Assembly (NCBI GenBank): GCA_003218305.1
Contig: QHMY01000051.1
Coordinates: 17,965 to 56,862 of the forward strand
Length of the DNA stretch: 38,898 nucleotides
Source: Verrucomicrobiota bacterium
GTDB taxonomy: Bacteria > Verrucomicrobiota > Verrucomicrobiia > Chthoniobacterales > UBA10450
Direction: 5' to 3'
The notes under the pieces were generated by a model. The model had not been told where the DNA came from. It worked only from the letters and a program-made list of their open reading frames with translations, and searched no databases. Position 1 is the first letter of the stretch. Every line of letters begins with the position of its first letter. This document shows positions 25,525 to 34,664 of the stretch, piece after piece. The position numbers and the translations under genes were made by a program.

Positions 25525-26613
25525 ATGCAGACGACCATTCGACGGTTCCTGATGGCAGCCGCTTGCTGCTGCTCCCTCCTCGCGATCAACGCGTCGGCCC
25601 AGCAAACCCTTCGTGTTGTGACCAAACCGGTCGAGCCGTTCTCCTCCACCGAAAATGGCAAGCTGGTTGGATTCAGTATCGACCTCTGGGAGGCCGTGGC
25701 GCAGGAGGCAGGATTTCGATTTGAGCTCCGCAGCGTGGAAACCGTGTCCCAGATCCTCGAGAGCTTGAAAAAGCGCGAGACGGATGTCGCCATCGCCGCC
25801 ATCAGCGTTACGTCGGAACGTTACGCTTTCATGGATTTTTCCCAGCCCTACTACGACTCCGGCCTGCAGATTCTTGTCGCAACCAATGCCGAACGCGGTG
25901 GAAATTTCGCCACCAACCTTTCCAGCCAATTCTTTAACTGGAACACCTTTAAGGTCATCGGGCTGGTGCTCCTGGTCATGTTGCTAATATCTCACATCGT
26001 CTGGTGGTTCGAGCGCCGGCATAACGCCGAGATGTACCCGGAGTCGTACGCGCCGGGCGTCTGGGAATCATTCTGGTGGACCATCAGCATGCTTTGCACC
26101 GGTGGTTGCGAAGCGAAAGGTCCTTCGGGTGTTCCGGCACGATTCGTCGCCATTCTGTGGATGCTCGCCAGCATCGTCTTGATTGCTTACTTTACCGCGG
26201 CGGTCACGACCGAGATGACGGTCAAGAGTCTGACTGGAGATATCAGCGGACCCGCCGACCTGCCCGGCCTCAAGGTCGGCACGATCGCCGACAGCACGGC
26301 GGAGACCTGGCTGAAACGCAACAAAGCCAGGGTTACGACTTACCCGGATATTTCGACGGCTGTCGCGGCGTTGAACTCAGGCGAGCTAAAAGCGGTCGTC
26401 TATGACGCGCCCGTGCTTCGCTACTACTTGTCGAAACAAAAGGGAACGCGGCTCCGCCTGGTCGGTCAAACCTTCGAGAAACAATTCTACGGCATCGGCC
26501 TTCAACAGGAAAGCCCCCTGCGACTCCCGATCAATCGTGCGCTGCTCGCCCTGAACGAACGGGGCTTCATCGACACCCTGCAAAAGAAGTGGTTCGGTTC
26601 GGTGCCGGAATAG
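25525..26613 (+). CDS. prokaryotic ionotropic glutamate receptor-like (GluR0-type) channel: split periplasmic binding domain with inserted TM-P-loop-TM
   Basis: Signal peptide; S1 lobe 'LRVVTKPVEPFSSTENGKLVGFSIDLW'; TM1 'VIGLVLLVMLLISHIVWWFE'; P-loop 'VWESFWWTISMLCTGGCEAKGPSG'; TM2 'FVAILWMLASIVLIAYFTAAVTTEMTV'; S2 lobe 'LKVGTIADSTAETWL'. Confidence 0.9.
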   Translation: MQTTIRRFLMAAACCCSLLAINASAQQTLRVVTKPVEPFSSTENGKLVGFSIDLWEAVAQEAGFRFELRSVETVSQILESLKKRETDVAIAAISVTSERYAFMDFSQPYYDSGLQILVATNAERGGNFATNLSSQFFNWNTFKVIGLVLLVMLLISHIVWWFERRHNAEMYPESYAPGVWESFWWTISMLCTGGCEAKGPSGVPARFVAILWMLASIVLIAYFTAAVTTEMTVKSLTGDISGPADLPGLKVGTIADSTAETWLKRNKARVTTYPDISTAVAALNSGELKAVVYDAPVLRYYLSKQKGTRLRLVGQTFEKQFYGIGLQQESPLRLPINRALLALNERGFIDTLQKKWFGSVPE

Positions 26614-26642
26614 TTCCTTCGTTAGTTTCCGTCGGGCCCTGG

Positions 26643-26708
26643 TTGTAGAGGCGCTTGTGTCAAGCGCCTGGCTATCAAGAAAGGCGCTTGGCACAAGCGC
26701 CTCTACAA
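26643..26708. repeat. near-perfect inverted repeat, 26-nt arms, 1 mismatch
   Basis: 26643-26668 'ttgtagaggcgcttgtgtcaagcgcc' vs 26683-26708 'ggcgcttggcacaagcgcctctacaa'. Confidence 0.92.
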
Positions 26709-26785
26709 CAACAAGGCTGCGATTCCCGCTAAGTTTTTCGCCCGCTCGGTGTCTGACTGGTAGTTGGAACAGAAAGGATTCAGTT

Positions 26786-27400
26786 ATGACCGCAGTTCTA
26801 CTCTATCAGCCAAACCAGGAGTGGCGCATCGGAGCTGCCCTTGGCGCAGCCGCTCTGATTCATCTGGCCGCGATTGCATTCGCGACCTATCCCCGGGAGC
26901 AGATCGATGACATTTCTTCGCCGGGACCTCCCGAAATCACGGTCGAGCCTATCTCGCCTCCCAATGATTCAACGCCGCCACCAGACACCGTGGAGCCAAC
27001 CCCGAGCCAGGATACCGTCGACACTTGGTTTACCGATAAAACCACTCCGCCTCCGACTCGGCGACAAGACAACAAACGCTCCACACCCATCGTGAAAGTG
27101 AGCAACACGGGCCCCGGCTCGCTAAGTTTGTCGTCGGCGAAGATCGTCGCCCTCAGCGCTCCCCGACCGGAATATCCTTACGAAGCGAGACGGCAACGAA
27201 TCACTGGAAGCGGGATCGTCGCAATAACGGTCGATCCGCTCACTGGAGCAGTAACTGACGTCTCGATGTGGCAAAGCACAGGCAGTCCTTACCTCGATAA
27301 TGCAGCTATGACGGGATTTCGGCGATGGCGCTTCAAGCCGGGCATGGCCTATAAGATCAAGTCGCCGATTACCTATACTTTGACCGGCGCGTCCTACTAG
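26786..27400 (+). CDS. energy transducer TonB
   Basis: Hydrophobic anchor, Pro-rich spacer, C-terminal 'PRPEYPYEARRQRITGSGIVAITVDPLTGAVTDVSMWQSTGSPYLDNAAMTGFRRWRFKPG'; SD 'aaagga' before ATG. Confidence 0.9.
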   Translation: MTAVLLYQPNQEWRIGAALGAAALIHLAAIAFATYPREQIDDISSPGPPEITVEPISPPNDSTPPPDTVEPTPSQDTVDTWFTDKTTPPPTRRQDNKRSTPIVKVSNTGPGSLSLSSAKIVALSAPRPEYPYEARRQRITGSGIVAITVDPLTGAVTDVSMWQSTGSPYLDNAAMTGFRRWRFKPGMAYKIKSPITYTLTGASY

Positions 27401-27564
27401 GATTGTTCGGCGGACGGAGCGGCCCGCAGGGCCGCTGCTACGGGAGGCGGTGATCTCGCCCGGGCCGCGGGAAAGGCGTTGACTTGCCCAGCAACAGTTT
27501 CTATCACCGTCGGACCTGACCGGCCGCTAAGGATTGCCGCGCGGCGGGTGGCGCCTGTCCAACC

Positions 27565-28416
27565 ATGAGCTTTGAATTCGTCCCCGCCTATGATGTGCCC
27601 ATGGCGGAACAGGCGGAAATCTTCACTCAAGCCTTCGCCGGCTACGTCGGAGGTTCATTCGAAATGGATGCGGGTGGTCTGGCCCGTTTCATTTTCCACC
27701 AAGGCGCGGATCTCTTTTACAGCTACTTCGTGCGAACCGCGGAGGGTCTGACTGCCTTCGCTTACCTCAACCGGATGGGAAATATATCGCGCGTCGCCGG
27801 GATGGGGGTCCTGCCTGCGGCACGCCGATCCGGCCTGGCGCGACGGCTTCTCTCTCATCTCCTCGAGGAAGCAAAGGCGCGAGGCGACCAGACCATGATG
27901 CTTGAGGTTATCGAACAGAATCCCGCAGCGCATCGGCTTTATCTCCAGCAAGGGTTCCGCGAGACCGGGCGCCTCCCAGGTTGGCGGCGCAAACCCGGGA
28001 CGCCGCCTACCGAATCGACAGCGCAGCTCGAGGAGGTTTCGTTGATCGAAGCCAGCCAGTTGCCCAGCGCGCTCGAATATCCCGATATCCCCTGGCCGAT
28101 CTCACGACATGCTCTGGCTAAGTCGGCCGCCCGACATGCCTTTCGCAGCGGCCCGACCCTCGTCGCCATTGGTGATCCGCAGGTCACGCCGACTCGGCTG
28201 CATGTCCTCTCCTGTTCTGAGACGATGGATTGGGCCGCATTGCGCAAGACTGCTGGCGCGCTCTTGCAACGCTATCCGGGCCACGAGTTTTTCACCCCTC
28301 CAGTGTTCCCCGAGGAATTCGGCCAGCAAATCTTTGAGCCGCTCGGCTTCGCCCGGGAACCGCTGAGCCAGTTCCTGCTGCGTCACGATATAAACGCCGC
28401 CAGCCCAAAATCTTAG
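27565..28416 (+). CDS. GNAT family N-acetyltransferase
   Basis: 'GMGVLPAARRSGLARRLLSHLLEEAKARGDQTMMLEVIEQNPAAHRLYLQQGFRETGRL'. Confidence 0.92.
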   Translation: MSFEFVPAYDVPMAEQAEIFTQAFAGYVGGSFEMDAGGLARFIFHQGADLFYSYFVRTAEGLTAFAYLNRMGNISRVAGMGVLPAARRSGLARRLLSHLLEEAKARGDQTMMLEVIEQNPAAHRLYLQQGFRETGRLPGWRRKPGTPPTESTAQLEEVSLIEASQLPSALEYPDIPWPISRHALAKSAARHAFRSGPTLVAIGDPQVTPTRLHVLSCSETMDWAALRKTAGALLQRYPGHEFFTPPVFPEEFGQQIFEPLGFAREPLSQFLLRHDINAASPKS

Positions 28417-28465
28417 CCATGCGCACGGTCTGGACTTTTTGAGAGCGTCTCAATAGCGTTAATTG

Positions 28466-29791
28466 ATGAAGATCAAATTTCGTCGCGACCTGTGGTTCTT
28501 TCTTGTTGGCGTCTGTTCTTGCGTCGCCACATCCACGATACAGGGAGCGGAGGGATCGGGACCCGCCAGTCTGCGCGGCGTTGCCCAGGCGAATCTAAAT
28601 TTCGATTCTTCCCGCCTGATCGTTCGCACGCGAACCGGAGAACTGGGCCTCTTTGACATCAAGAAGAAGACACGCATCGCCGGCGACGCGACCCTCAAGA
28701 AACCTGCTAATTCCTACATCCTGAGTCCGGACACGCGGAAATTTCTGGTCGACTTCAAGGGAGGCAAGGGGCGCGTCTTTGACACCTCTTCCGGCGCTGC
28801 TGTCTCCCCCGTCCTCGATCTTTCCCTCCGCGAAGAGGCCAAACCGAAGGCTCTGTTTTCTCCTGACGGCGCCACCATCTTATATTTTGGAGAAAAAGAG
28901 TCATCGGTACTTGATGTAAAGACCGGCAAGCGAATCGCCACCATCCCCGTTCCGTTCGAGTTGGAGGAGAACTCGGATTCAACTGCAACGGCTCTTTTTG
29001 CCAGCGGTGGCGCCAAGTGCTTCGTGATGGATCCACATGGCGTGGTCACGGCGTATGAAACCAAGAGCTGGACCCCGGTTGGCCAGCCGATGAAACATCC
29101 GACCAATGAATTCGCCTATGACTTTGGCTTCGATGCTAGCAGTGACGCAAAGTGGCTCGTGACCTTCGACGGCCCCGGCGAGAATGGGCCGAAAGGACAA
29201 CTCCAGGTTTGGGACGCGTTGACCAACAAGCCGTTAGGCGCTCCCCTTTCGGCCGTGAACGGAATGTCCGGCCGGTTTCTGCCGGGTCAGGATCGCGTCC
29301 TGGTCGAATCAGGGCGCGGCGAGGCTACGGTGCGCGATCTTCCTTCCATGGCCACCGCCTATGTCATCAAGCAACATGACGATCTCGATGGCCCGAGGGT
29401 AGCCCTTTTCCCCAACGGGAAATGGCTGCTGGCCTGGGGTCCCGACCGAAATATTGATCTCATCGACACCGCTGACGGCAAGGTATTGAAATCACACCTC
29501 GCCCCTGCCGCCGTCTCCGGGATGGTGATGCCACCAGATTCGTCCGGCTGTTTCGTGGGTTACGATAACGGCGCCTTTGCCACCGAGGGTTATTACGACA
29601 GTTACCTCCAGCGCGTCGACGTGCCGGAGTTCGAATCAAAGGGCTCGATCCGGATCCTGGATTTTGTGTTGCACCAGTCTATTTCCCCGGACGGGCGCTG
29701 GATCATCATCGTCCAGGGAGCATCCGAGCAGGAAAAGGTCGCCCTGTTTGATGCCACCACGCTGAAGCCGGTCGAGTGGTCGAAGCCGTAG
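28466..29791 (+). CDS. secreted WD40/beta-propeller-like repeat protein of unknown function
   Basis: Signal-like N-terminus; repeated 'LSPDTRKFLVDF', 'FSPDGATILYFG', 'SISPDGRWIIIV' blade patterns. Confidence 0.75.
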   Translation: MKIKFRRDLWFFLVGVCSCVATSTIQGAEGSGPASLRGVAQANLNFDSSRLIVRTRTGELGLFDIKKKTRIAGDATLKKPANSYILSPDTRKFLVDFKGGKGRVFDTSSGAAVSPVLDLSLREEAKPKALFSPDGATILYFGEKESSVLDVKTGKRIATIPVPFELEENSDSTATALFASGGAKCFVMDPHGVVTAYETKSWTPVGQPMKHPTNEFAYDFGFDASSDAKWLVTFDGPGENGPKGQLQVWDALTNKPLGAPLSAVNGMSGRFLPGQDRVLVESGRGEATVRDLPSMATAYVIKQHDDLDGPRVALFPNGKWLLAWGPDRNIDLIDTADGKVLKSHLAPAAVSGMVMPPDSSGCFVGYDNGAFATEGYYDSYLQRVDVPEFESKGSIRILDFVLHQSISPDGRWIIIVQGASEQEKVALFDATTLKPVEWSKP

Positions 29792-29799
29792 TTGAATTT

Positions 29800-29868
29800 G
29801 CAACCGGTGCGGTTGCCCTACAGCTCAAGCGCGAACTCGAAATTGCAGGGCAGGCGCCCCGCCTGCCG
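29800..29868. repeat. palindromic pair 'gcaaccggtgcggttgccctac ... gcagggcaggcgccccgcctgcc'
   Basis: Same two hairpin types as at 8005-8059 (opposite order) and 36215-36314. Confidence 0.7.
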
Positions 29869-29884
29869 CATCGTTTGGCGTTGG

Positions 29885-31015
29885 CTACTGCCGGAATCTC
29901 TTGATCGAGAGAAAATCGATTTGCTGACGCGACCCGCCATCGAGCGCCAGGTCAGCTCCTATTTCGCCAATGACCGGAGCGAACTTAAAACCGTGGCCGG
30001 AAAAACCGCCGCACAGGATAAGGTCTGCATGTTCGGGGTGACGATCGATCACAAAATTCTCGTCCGGAGTCAACGAATACATGCAGGGCTTTGCTTCGCG
30101 AAACGACTGAGCCGCGCCCGGCATCCACTGCTCCAGCGCGTGGGCAACTGGTTCAACATCACGAGCCAGTCCTATTTCACGGTTCAGATGATTCGCGTCC
30201 GTCAGATCGCCGAAGCCATGAAACGCCGCTTTGACTCCATCACCAAAATCCGGAAAGCCATAGAGCGGCGCGGGAAGACCGGGCCGTTCAACCAGGAACG
30301 CGGGGAAACCGGGCGCATCATAGGCGCGGGTTCCGGGTGAAAACCACACCTGGACATTGCGTTGGACGCGAAGGCGAATTCCGATGGATTCGAGCGTTGC
30401 CTGAAACCAGGGTCCCAGCGCCAGAACGAGCTTCGTCGCCGAAATCCTTGCGCCATCCGAAAGCTCAAGCTCAAAGCCAAGGCCGGTCGGGTGCCAGTTT
30501 TTCATCGCCACTTCAAAGCGCATTTCCGCCCCGTTCGTCTTGGCCTTCTTCAATTGCGCGCCGACGGCACGTTCCGGGTCCACCACGCCTCCATCGACTT
30601 CGAAGAGGGCGACTTCATCTTTCCATAACTGCAGCGCCGGATAACGCGCCTTCACCTCCGCCTGGCTCAATGACTCTATCCGCAGATCGTGTTCAACCGC
30701 AGCCCGCCGCGTTCCTGTAATAATACCGCTGGTCTCGGCGCCTACCGAAAGCAACCCGATCGTGCGCAGGATCTCTTCGCCGGCGAATTGCTCCAGTTCC
30801 CGCCATAATTCGTAAGCCCGAAGGACCAGCGGCACATAAGCCGGATTTTCGAAGTAAGCCTTGCGAATCATTCGCGTTTTCCCATGGGACGCACCGCGAT
30901 CATGCACAGGTCCGAATTGCTCGACGCCGACCACTGAGGCGCCACGTGCCGCGCATTCAGCCAGGATGGCGCTGCCCATCCCGCCCAGTCCGACTATGGC
31001 GACATCGTAATTCAT
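29885..31015 (-). CDS. FAD-dependent N-methyl-L-tryptophan/sarcosine oxidase-like
   Basis: 'YDVAIVGLGGMGSAILAECAARGASVVGVEQF', 'SHGKTRMIRKAYFENPAYVPLVLRAYELW', 'CGGFSGHGFKFAPVIGE'. Confidence 0.92.
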   Translation of the reverse strand: MNYDVAIVGLGGMGSAILAECAARGASVVGVEQFGPVHDRGASHGKTRMIRKAYFENPAYVPLVLRAYELWRELEQFAGEEILRTIGLLSVGAETSGIITGTRRAAVEHDLRIESLSQAEVKARYPALQLWKDEVALFEVDGGVVDPERAVGAQLKKAKTNGAEMRFEVAMKNWHPTGLGFELELSDGARISATKLVLALGPWFQATLESIGIRLRVQRNVQVWFSPGTRAYDAPGFPAFLVERPGLPAPLYGFPDFGDGVKAAFHGFGDLTDANHLNREIGLARDVEPVAHALEQWMPGAAQSFREAKPCMYSLTPDENFVIDRHPEHADLILCGGFSGHGFKFAPVIGEIGADLALDGGSRQQIDFLSIKRFRQ

Positions 31016-31032
31016 GAAATGCTTATTCTTTC

Positions 31033-31106
31033 TGTAGCGGCGCTTCTGTGAAGCGCCGGGCCTTGGGCGCGAACATAGAAAGGCGCTTCACAGAAGCGCC
31101 ACTACA
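31033..31106. repeat. near-perfect inverted repeat, 25-nt arms, 1 mismatch
   Basis: 31033-31057 'tgtagcggcgcttctgtgaagcgcc' vs 31082-31106 'ggcgcttcacagaagcgccactaca'. Confidence 0.92.
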
Positions 31107-31132
31107 AATCCGCAGCTAATAACATCTGCTCG

Positions 31133-31600
31133 CTATTCGATCTCCGCGGCCCAGACCGTGCCGGTATATTTCCCCTGGCGATACGAAACGTTAACCCGGT
31201 CACCGACCTTGATCTTGTCGTAATGCGCCTTGTCGGTTTGCACTTTGATTCGTTTGAGGTCTGCCACCATTTGGACCCGAACAATCCACTGCTCGTCGAT
31301 CATGGCTCTCGGGTCCCGGCTGGTTCCTCGCGCATCCTTTTTCATGACGATGGAATCGACGTCGATCTCGTCCTCGGCCAGTTCCCGAAGCGGTATTTCT
31401 TCGTAGACAGCAGCCCCATCCACGCCGGGGGTGGGTGAAGGACTACCCGACTCCTGAGCGGCGGGGGTGGAAGTGACTTCCCTGGCGGCAATGTATTCCT
31501 TTTCGAGAACTACAGCCGACCCGCTTTTCTTATCACACCCGGCGAGGCTCACGCCCACGACCAGCACCGCAACCAAGCGAAAAATAACCTGGCAACGCAT
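31133..31600 (-). CDS. hypothetical lipoprotein
   Basis: Lipobox 'VVGVSLAGC'; C-terminal 'GDRVNVSYRQGKYTGTVWAAEIE'. Confidence 0.75.
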   Translation of the reverse strand: MRCQVIFRLVAVLVVGVSLAGCDKKSGSAVVLEKEYIAAREVTSTPAAQESGSPSPTPGVDGAAVYEEIPLRELAEDEIDVDSIVMKKDARGTSRDPRAMIDEQWIVRVQMVADLKRIKVQTDKAHYDKIKVGDRVNVSYRQGKYTGTVWAAEIE

Positions 31601-31687
31601 CGCTCCAGAAGAACTGGCGGAAACTTCCTCGTCAAGGTGGATCGAGCGCTGAGTTTACCGTGAGCGTGCTTCCTGTAGGATTGCCGG

Positions 31688-32536
31688 ATGAAGAACCCGA
31701 ATTCAAACCAAATGGCTGCCGCAGCGCGGTTTCGCGCGATGCATGATTCCGGGTGCTTCGTCTTGCCGAACCCCTGGGATGTGGGTACGGCGGTCTATCT
31801 TCACCATCTTGGATTCGAGGCCCTGGCCACGACTTCCGCGGGCGTGGCTTTCACACGGGGAAAGCCGGACGGTGCGGCGGGACTTCCGCTCGAGGAGACG
31901 CTTGCGCATATCCGTGAAATCGTCGAGGCCACGCCGCTGCCCGTGAATGCAGATTTTCAATCCGGATACGCGGACGAACCGGAAGGCGTGGCCGCGAACG
32001 TGACGCTTTGCCTCGAAACAGGTGTCGCCGGCCTTTCGATCGAGGACAACACTGGAAACATGGCCTCCCCGCTTTACCAGGCGGATCTTGCCGTCGCCCG
32101 CATTCGGGCGGCCCGCGAGGCGATCGACTCCTCGGGAATTCCTGTCGTACTGACCGGACGCTGCGAAGCCTGGCTCGTCGGGCAACCGGATCCTTTTCGC
32201 TTCGCGTTGGAACGGCTCGTCGCCTATGCCGAAGCCGGCGCCGATTGTCTCTACGCTCCGGGCGTTAGCGAACCGGACGAAATCGCGGCGATCGTGAAAG
32301 CCGTCGCGCCGAAGGCGGTCAATATCCTGATGCATGGGCCTAGCAAGGTACTTTCCGTCGCCCGCCTCGCCAATCTCGGTGTTCGCCGGATCTCAGTGGG
32401 TTCTGCCCTGGCGCAAGTCGCCTGGGGCGCTTTCATTCGCGCCGCCCAAAGCATTAAGGCAACAGGAACCTTCGACTCCTTCGCCGACGCGGCCTCTTTC
32501 GGCGAGATCAACGCCATCTTCTCGAAGCGAAGCTGA
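31688..32536 (+). CDS. isocitrate lyase / phosphoenolpyruvate mutase family protein
   Basis: 'FVLPNPWDVGTAVYLHHLGFEALATTSAGVAF', 'VNADFQSGYADEPEGVAANV', 'GLSIEDNTGN', 'VVLTGRCEAWL'. Confidence 0.92.
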   Translation: MKNPNSNQMAAAARFRAMHDSGCFVLPNPWDVGTAVYLHHLGFEALATTSAGVAFTRGKPDGAAGLPLEETLAHIREIVEATPLPVNADFQSGYADEPEGVAANVTLCLETGVAGLSIEDNTGNMASPLYQADLAVARIRAAREAIDSSGIPVVLTGRCEAWLVGQPDPFRFALERLVAYAEAGADCLYAPGVSEPDEIAAIVKAVAPKAVNILMHGPSKVLSVARLANLGVRRISVGSALAQVAWGAFIRAAQSIKATGTFDSFADAASFGEINAIFSKRS

Positions 32537-32543
32537 CAAGAAT

Positions 32544-33056
32544 TCAGGCGGCACCGGCATACCGATCCGCCAGCCAAAGCTGGCCCGCTTCCTCATCGCG
32601 AGCGGATTCGAGGAATCGCACCCACGCCTTCTTTTCGTGCCAGACCGGCGCCAGCTCCCAAACGCAGAAAGTAGGCTTGTGTGTTTTCTCGCGGGGAAAC
32701 AGCGCGAAATCCGCCATGGCGTCCCCGTCCTTGTAGAAAACGGTCTCCCATATTTCGTTGGAGCCGCGCCAGGTGCAGACGATCAGGAAATAGAAATCGC
32801 TCCCGCAACGATGGAGGATGACAAAGCCAAGTCCGCTGTCATCCAGCCGAGTTTTTGTCAGGTAGGCTCGGGCCAATGCGCTGATTGCATCCGGCACAGG
32901 CTGATCCTCGCGATACACCGCATACCACTTCAGCACACTCCCCGACGTCTCCAATATTTCGCCGAATGTTACGCGCTTGGGCCCGTGCCGGTATTCAGGA
33001 CTGACCCCCAGGTCGCGTTCTAAAATCCTCGAAAGATTTTCGGGGTGTTTGCTCAT
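32544..33056 (-). CDS. hypothetical protein
   Basis: 170-aa ORF between annotated neighbours; no family recognised. Confidence 0.65.
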   Translation of the reverse strand: MSKHPENLSRILERDLGVSPEYRHGPKRVTFGEILETSGSVLKWYAVYREDQPVPDAISALARAYLTKTRLDDSGLGFVILHRCGSDFYFLIVCTWRGSNEIWETVFYKDGDAMADFALFPREKTHKPTFCVWELAPVWHEKKAWVRFLESARDEEAGQLWLADRYAGAA

Positions 33057-33071
33057 GTTGTCCGGCCGCGG

Positions 33072-33560
33072 CTACGGCACCAGGAAGACTTTCCCGGTAT
33101 AGGGATCCTTCACTTCGGTGTCGCTCGGGAAACCGCGCACATCCACGTAGCCCGATTTGGGGGCGTACGGACTGGTTACAAATCCCGGCTTGTTAGGCAG
33201 GGGGATTCCGTAAGGCAAATCGCGCCGCGGCTGTTTGGTGGGCGGCACCTTGTCAGCCGTCCGCACCAGGGGGAGAACAGGCATGGCCGCCAGATGCGGC
33301 GTTGGCGTCGGGACGGGCGCGACGGAAGGCGCGGGCGGAGGCGTCTCGGCCGGCACGGTTTGCTCGTTTCCGGACTTCTTTCCCGTCGTGCGCTTCGGTG
33401 AGGACTTGCGCGGAGCGGGCGTATTGCTCGGATGCGCAATCGAATTGCCAAGCCTCTTGAAGAAGTCCCCAATCGGATTGCCCGCAACGGCGACTTCCCC
33501 GCCGGCGAGAACAGCCGCCGCCGACAAGATCAAAATATATCGCCTGCCCCAGAAATTCAT
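33072..33560 (-). CDS. hypothetical secreted protein, Pro-rich middle
   Basis: Signal peptide 'MNFWGRRYILILSAAAVLAGGEVAVAG'; C-terminal 'DVRGFPSDTEVKDPYTGKVFLVP'. Confidence 0.7.
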   Translation of the reverse strand: MNFWGRRYILILSAAAVLAGGEVAVAGNPIGDFFKRLGNSIAHPSNTPAPRKSSPKRTTGKKSGNEQTVPAETPPPAPSVAPVPTPTPHLAAMPVLPLVRTADKVPPTKQPRRDLPYGIPLPNKPGFVTSPYAPKSGYVDVRGFPSDTEVKDPYTGKVFLVP

Positions 33561-33671
33561 TCCCTCCATTCTGCACTACGCCGCGCAGTGTTCAATATTT
33601 CCGCTTTCCTGGTAGAGGCGGCCGCGCTTTCCAAGAAGCGCGCAAGATCGTTAACTGCTTCTGCCGATCCT

Positions 33672-33753
33672 GTCATTCCGAGCGAAGCCGAGGAGCCCCG
33701 TGGTGAAACGTGCCGGTAATTTCAGGGGGTCCCTCGACTACGCTCGGGATGAC
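33672..33753. repeat. inverted-repeat element, 22-nt arms
   Basis: 'gtcattccgagcgaagccgagg' vs 'cctcgactacgctcgggatgac'. Confidence 0.75.
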
Positions 33754-33845
33754 GTGAAAATTGTTCGCGCAGGCGCCCTCCCCGAAGCGGAGCGCTTGCC
33801 CTACAAATAAATCACACCCAGTCTTTCCAGGAATCCAATTCCTCG

Positions 33846-34148
33846 ATGGCACGAACCAAACGATCCAATCTCAAGACGCCAGACGTCTGCCCAGTCTGCG
33901 GCGAGGACGTCCCGCGTGGAGCGCTCGCCTGTCCCGAATGCGGGGCCGATCACAACTCCGGTTGGCGCCCGGACGCGGATAGCTACGACGGCGTGGATTT
34001 GCCGGACGAAGATTTCAACTACGATGAGTTCGTCCAGCGCGAGTTCGGTCCCTCGTTCAAGCCAACCGGGATGAAAACCATCTGGTGGATCACCGCGATT
34101 CTCATTCTTCTCGGAGCGGCCGCCCTTTATTTGCTGGCCATTCGCTAG
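33846..34148 (+). CDS. zinc-ribbon membrane protein
   Basis: 'CPVCGEDVPRGALACPECGAD' (two CxxC knuckles) and C-terminal TM 'IWWITAILILLGAAALYLLAI'. Confidence 0.82.
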   Translation: MARTKRSNLKTPDVCPVCGEDVPRGALACPECGADHNSGWRPDADSYDGVDLPDEDFNYDEFVQREFGPSFKPTGMKTIWWITAILILLGAAALYLLAIR

Positions 34149-34183
34149 CTCTTCATCACACCGGAACCAACGCGAGGACTGTC

Positions 34184-34660
34184 TTGCCTGTCATCGAGTT
34201 CACAACCGACATTCGCGCGCCCATCGAGCGCGCGTTCGATCTCTCGCGCAGTATCGAGGTGCACATGGCCTCCACTTCTCGGACGGGGGAACGCGCCGTC
34301 GCCGGGGTCACGACCGGTTTGCTTGGCCTCGGAGAGGAGGTGACCTGGCGAGCCCGTCACTTCGGTGTTTGGCAGCGCCTCACCAGTCGCATAACGCTGT
34401 TCGAACGACCCGTTCATTTTCGCGATTCAATGGTGCAGGGCGCCTTCCGCCGTTTCGATCACGATCATTTCTTCGCCCAGCGAGGCGAGATCACGGTGAT
34501 GCGGGATGTGTTCGACTTTCAATCACCGCTCGGCATTCTTGGTCGCATTGCCGACCGGCTTTTCCTCGTTGAATACATGAGACGCTTTCTTCTGACCAGG
34601 GCTGCTGTCATCAAGACCATCGCCGAGACGGAGCAGTGGCGTCGTTACCTAAGCGCCTGA
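34184..34660 (+). CDS. SRPBCC family protein (polyketide cyclase-like)
   Basis: 'IEFTTDIRAPIERAFDLSRSIEVHMAST', 'VTWRARHFGVWQRLTSRITLFERPVHFRDSMVQGAFRRFDHDHFF'; TTG start with 'gagg' SD 7 nt upstream. Confidence 0.82.
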   Translation: MPVIEFTTDIRAPIERAFDLSRSIEVHMASTSRTGERAVAGVTTGLLGLGEEVTWRARHFGVWQRLTSRITLFERPVHFRDSMVQGAFRRFDHDHFFAQRGEITVMRDVFDFQSPLGILGRIADRLFLVEYMRRFLLTRAAVIKTIAETEQWRRYLSA

Positions 34661-34664
34661 GGTA

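Noticed and set aside
26786-27400. TonB gene as part of a local uptake system with the GluR0-like channel
   Set aside because: A repeat element separates them and no TonB-dependent receptor, ExbB or ExbD is nearby; no support for a functional unit.
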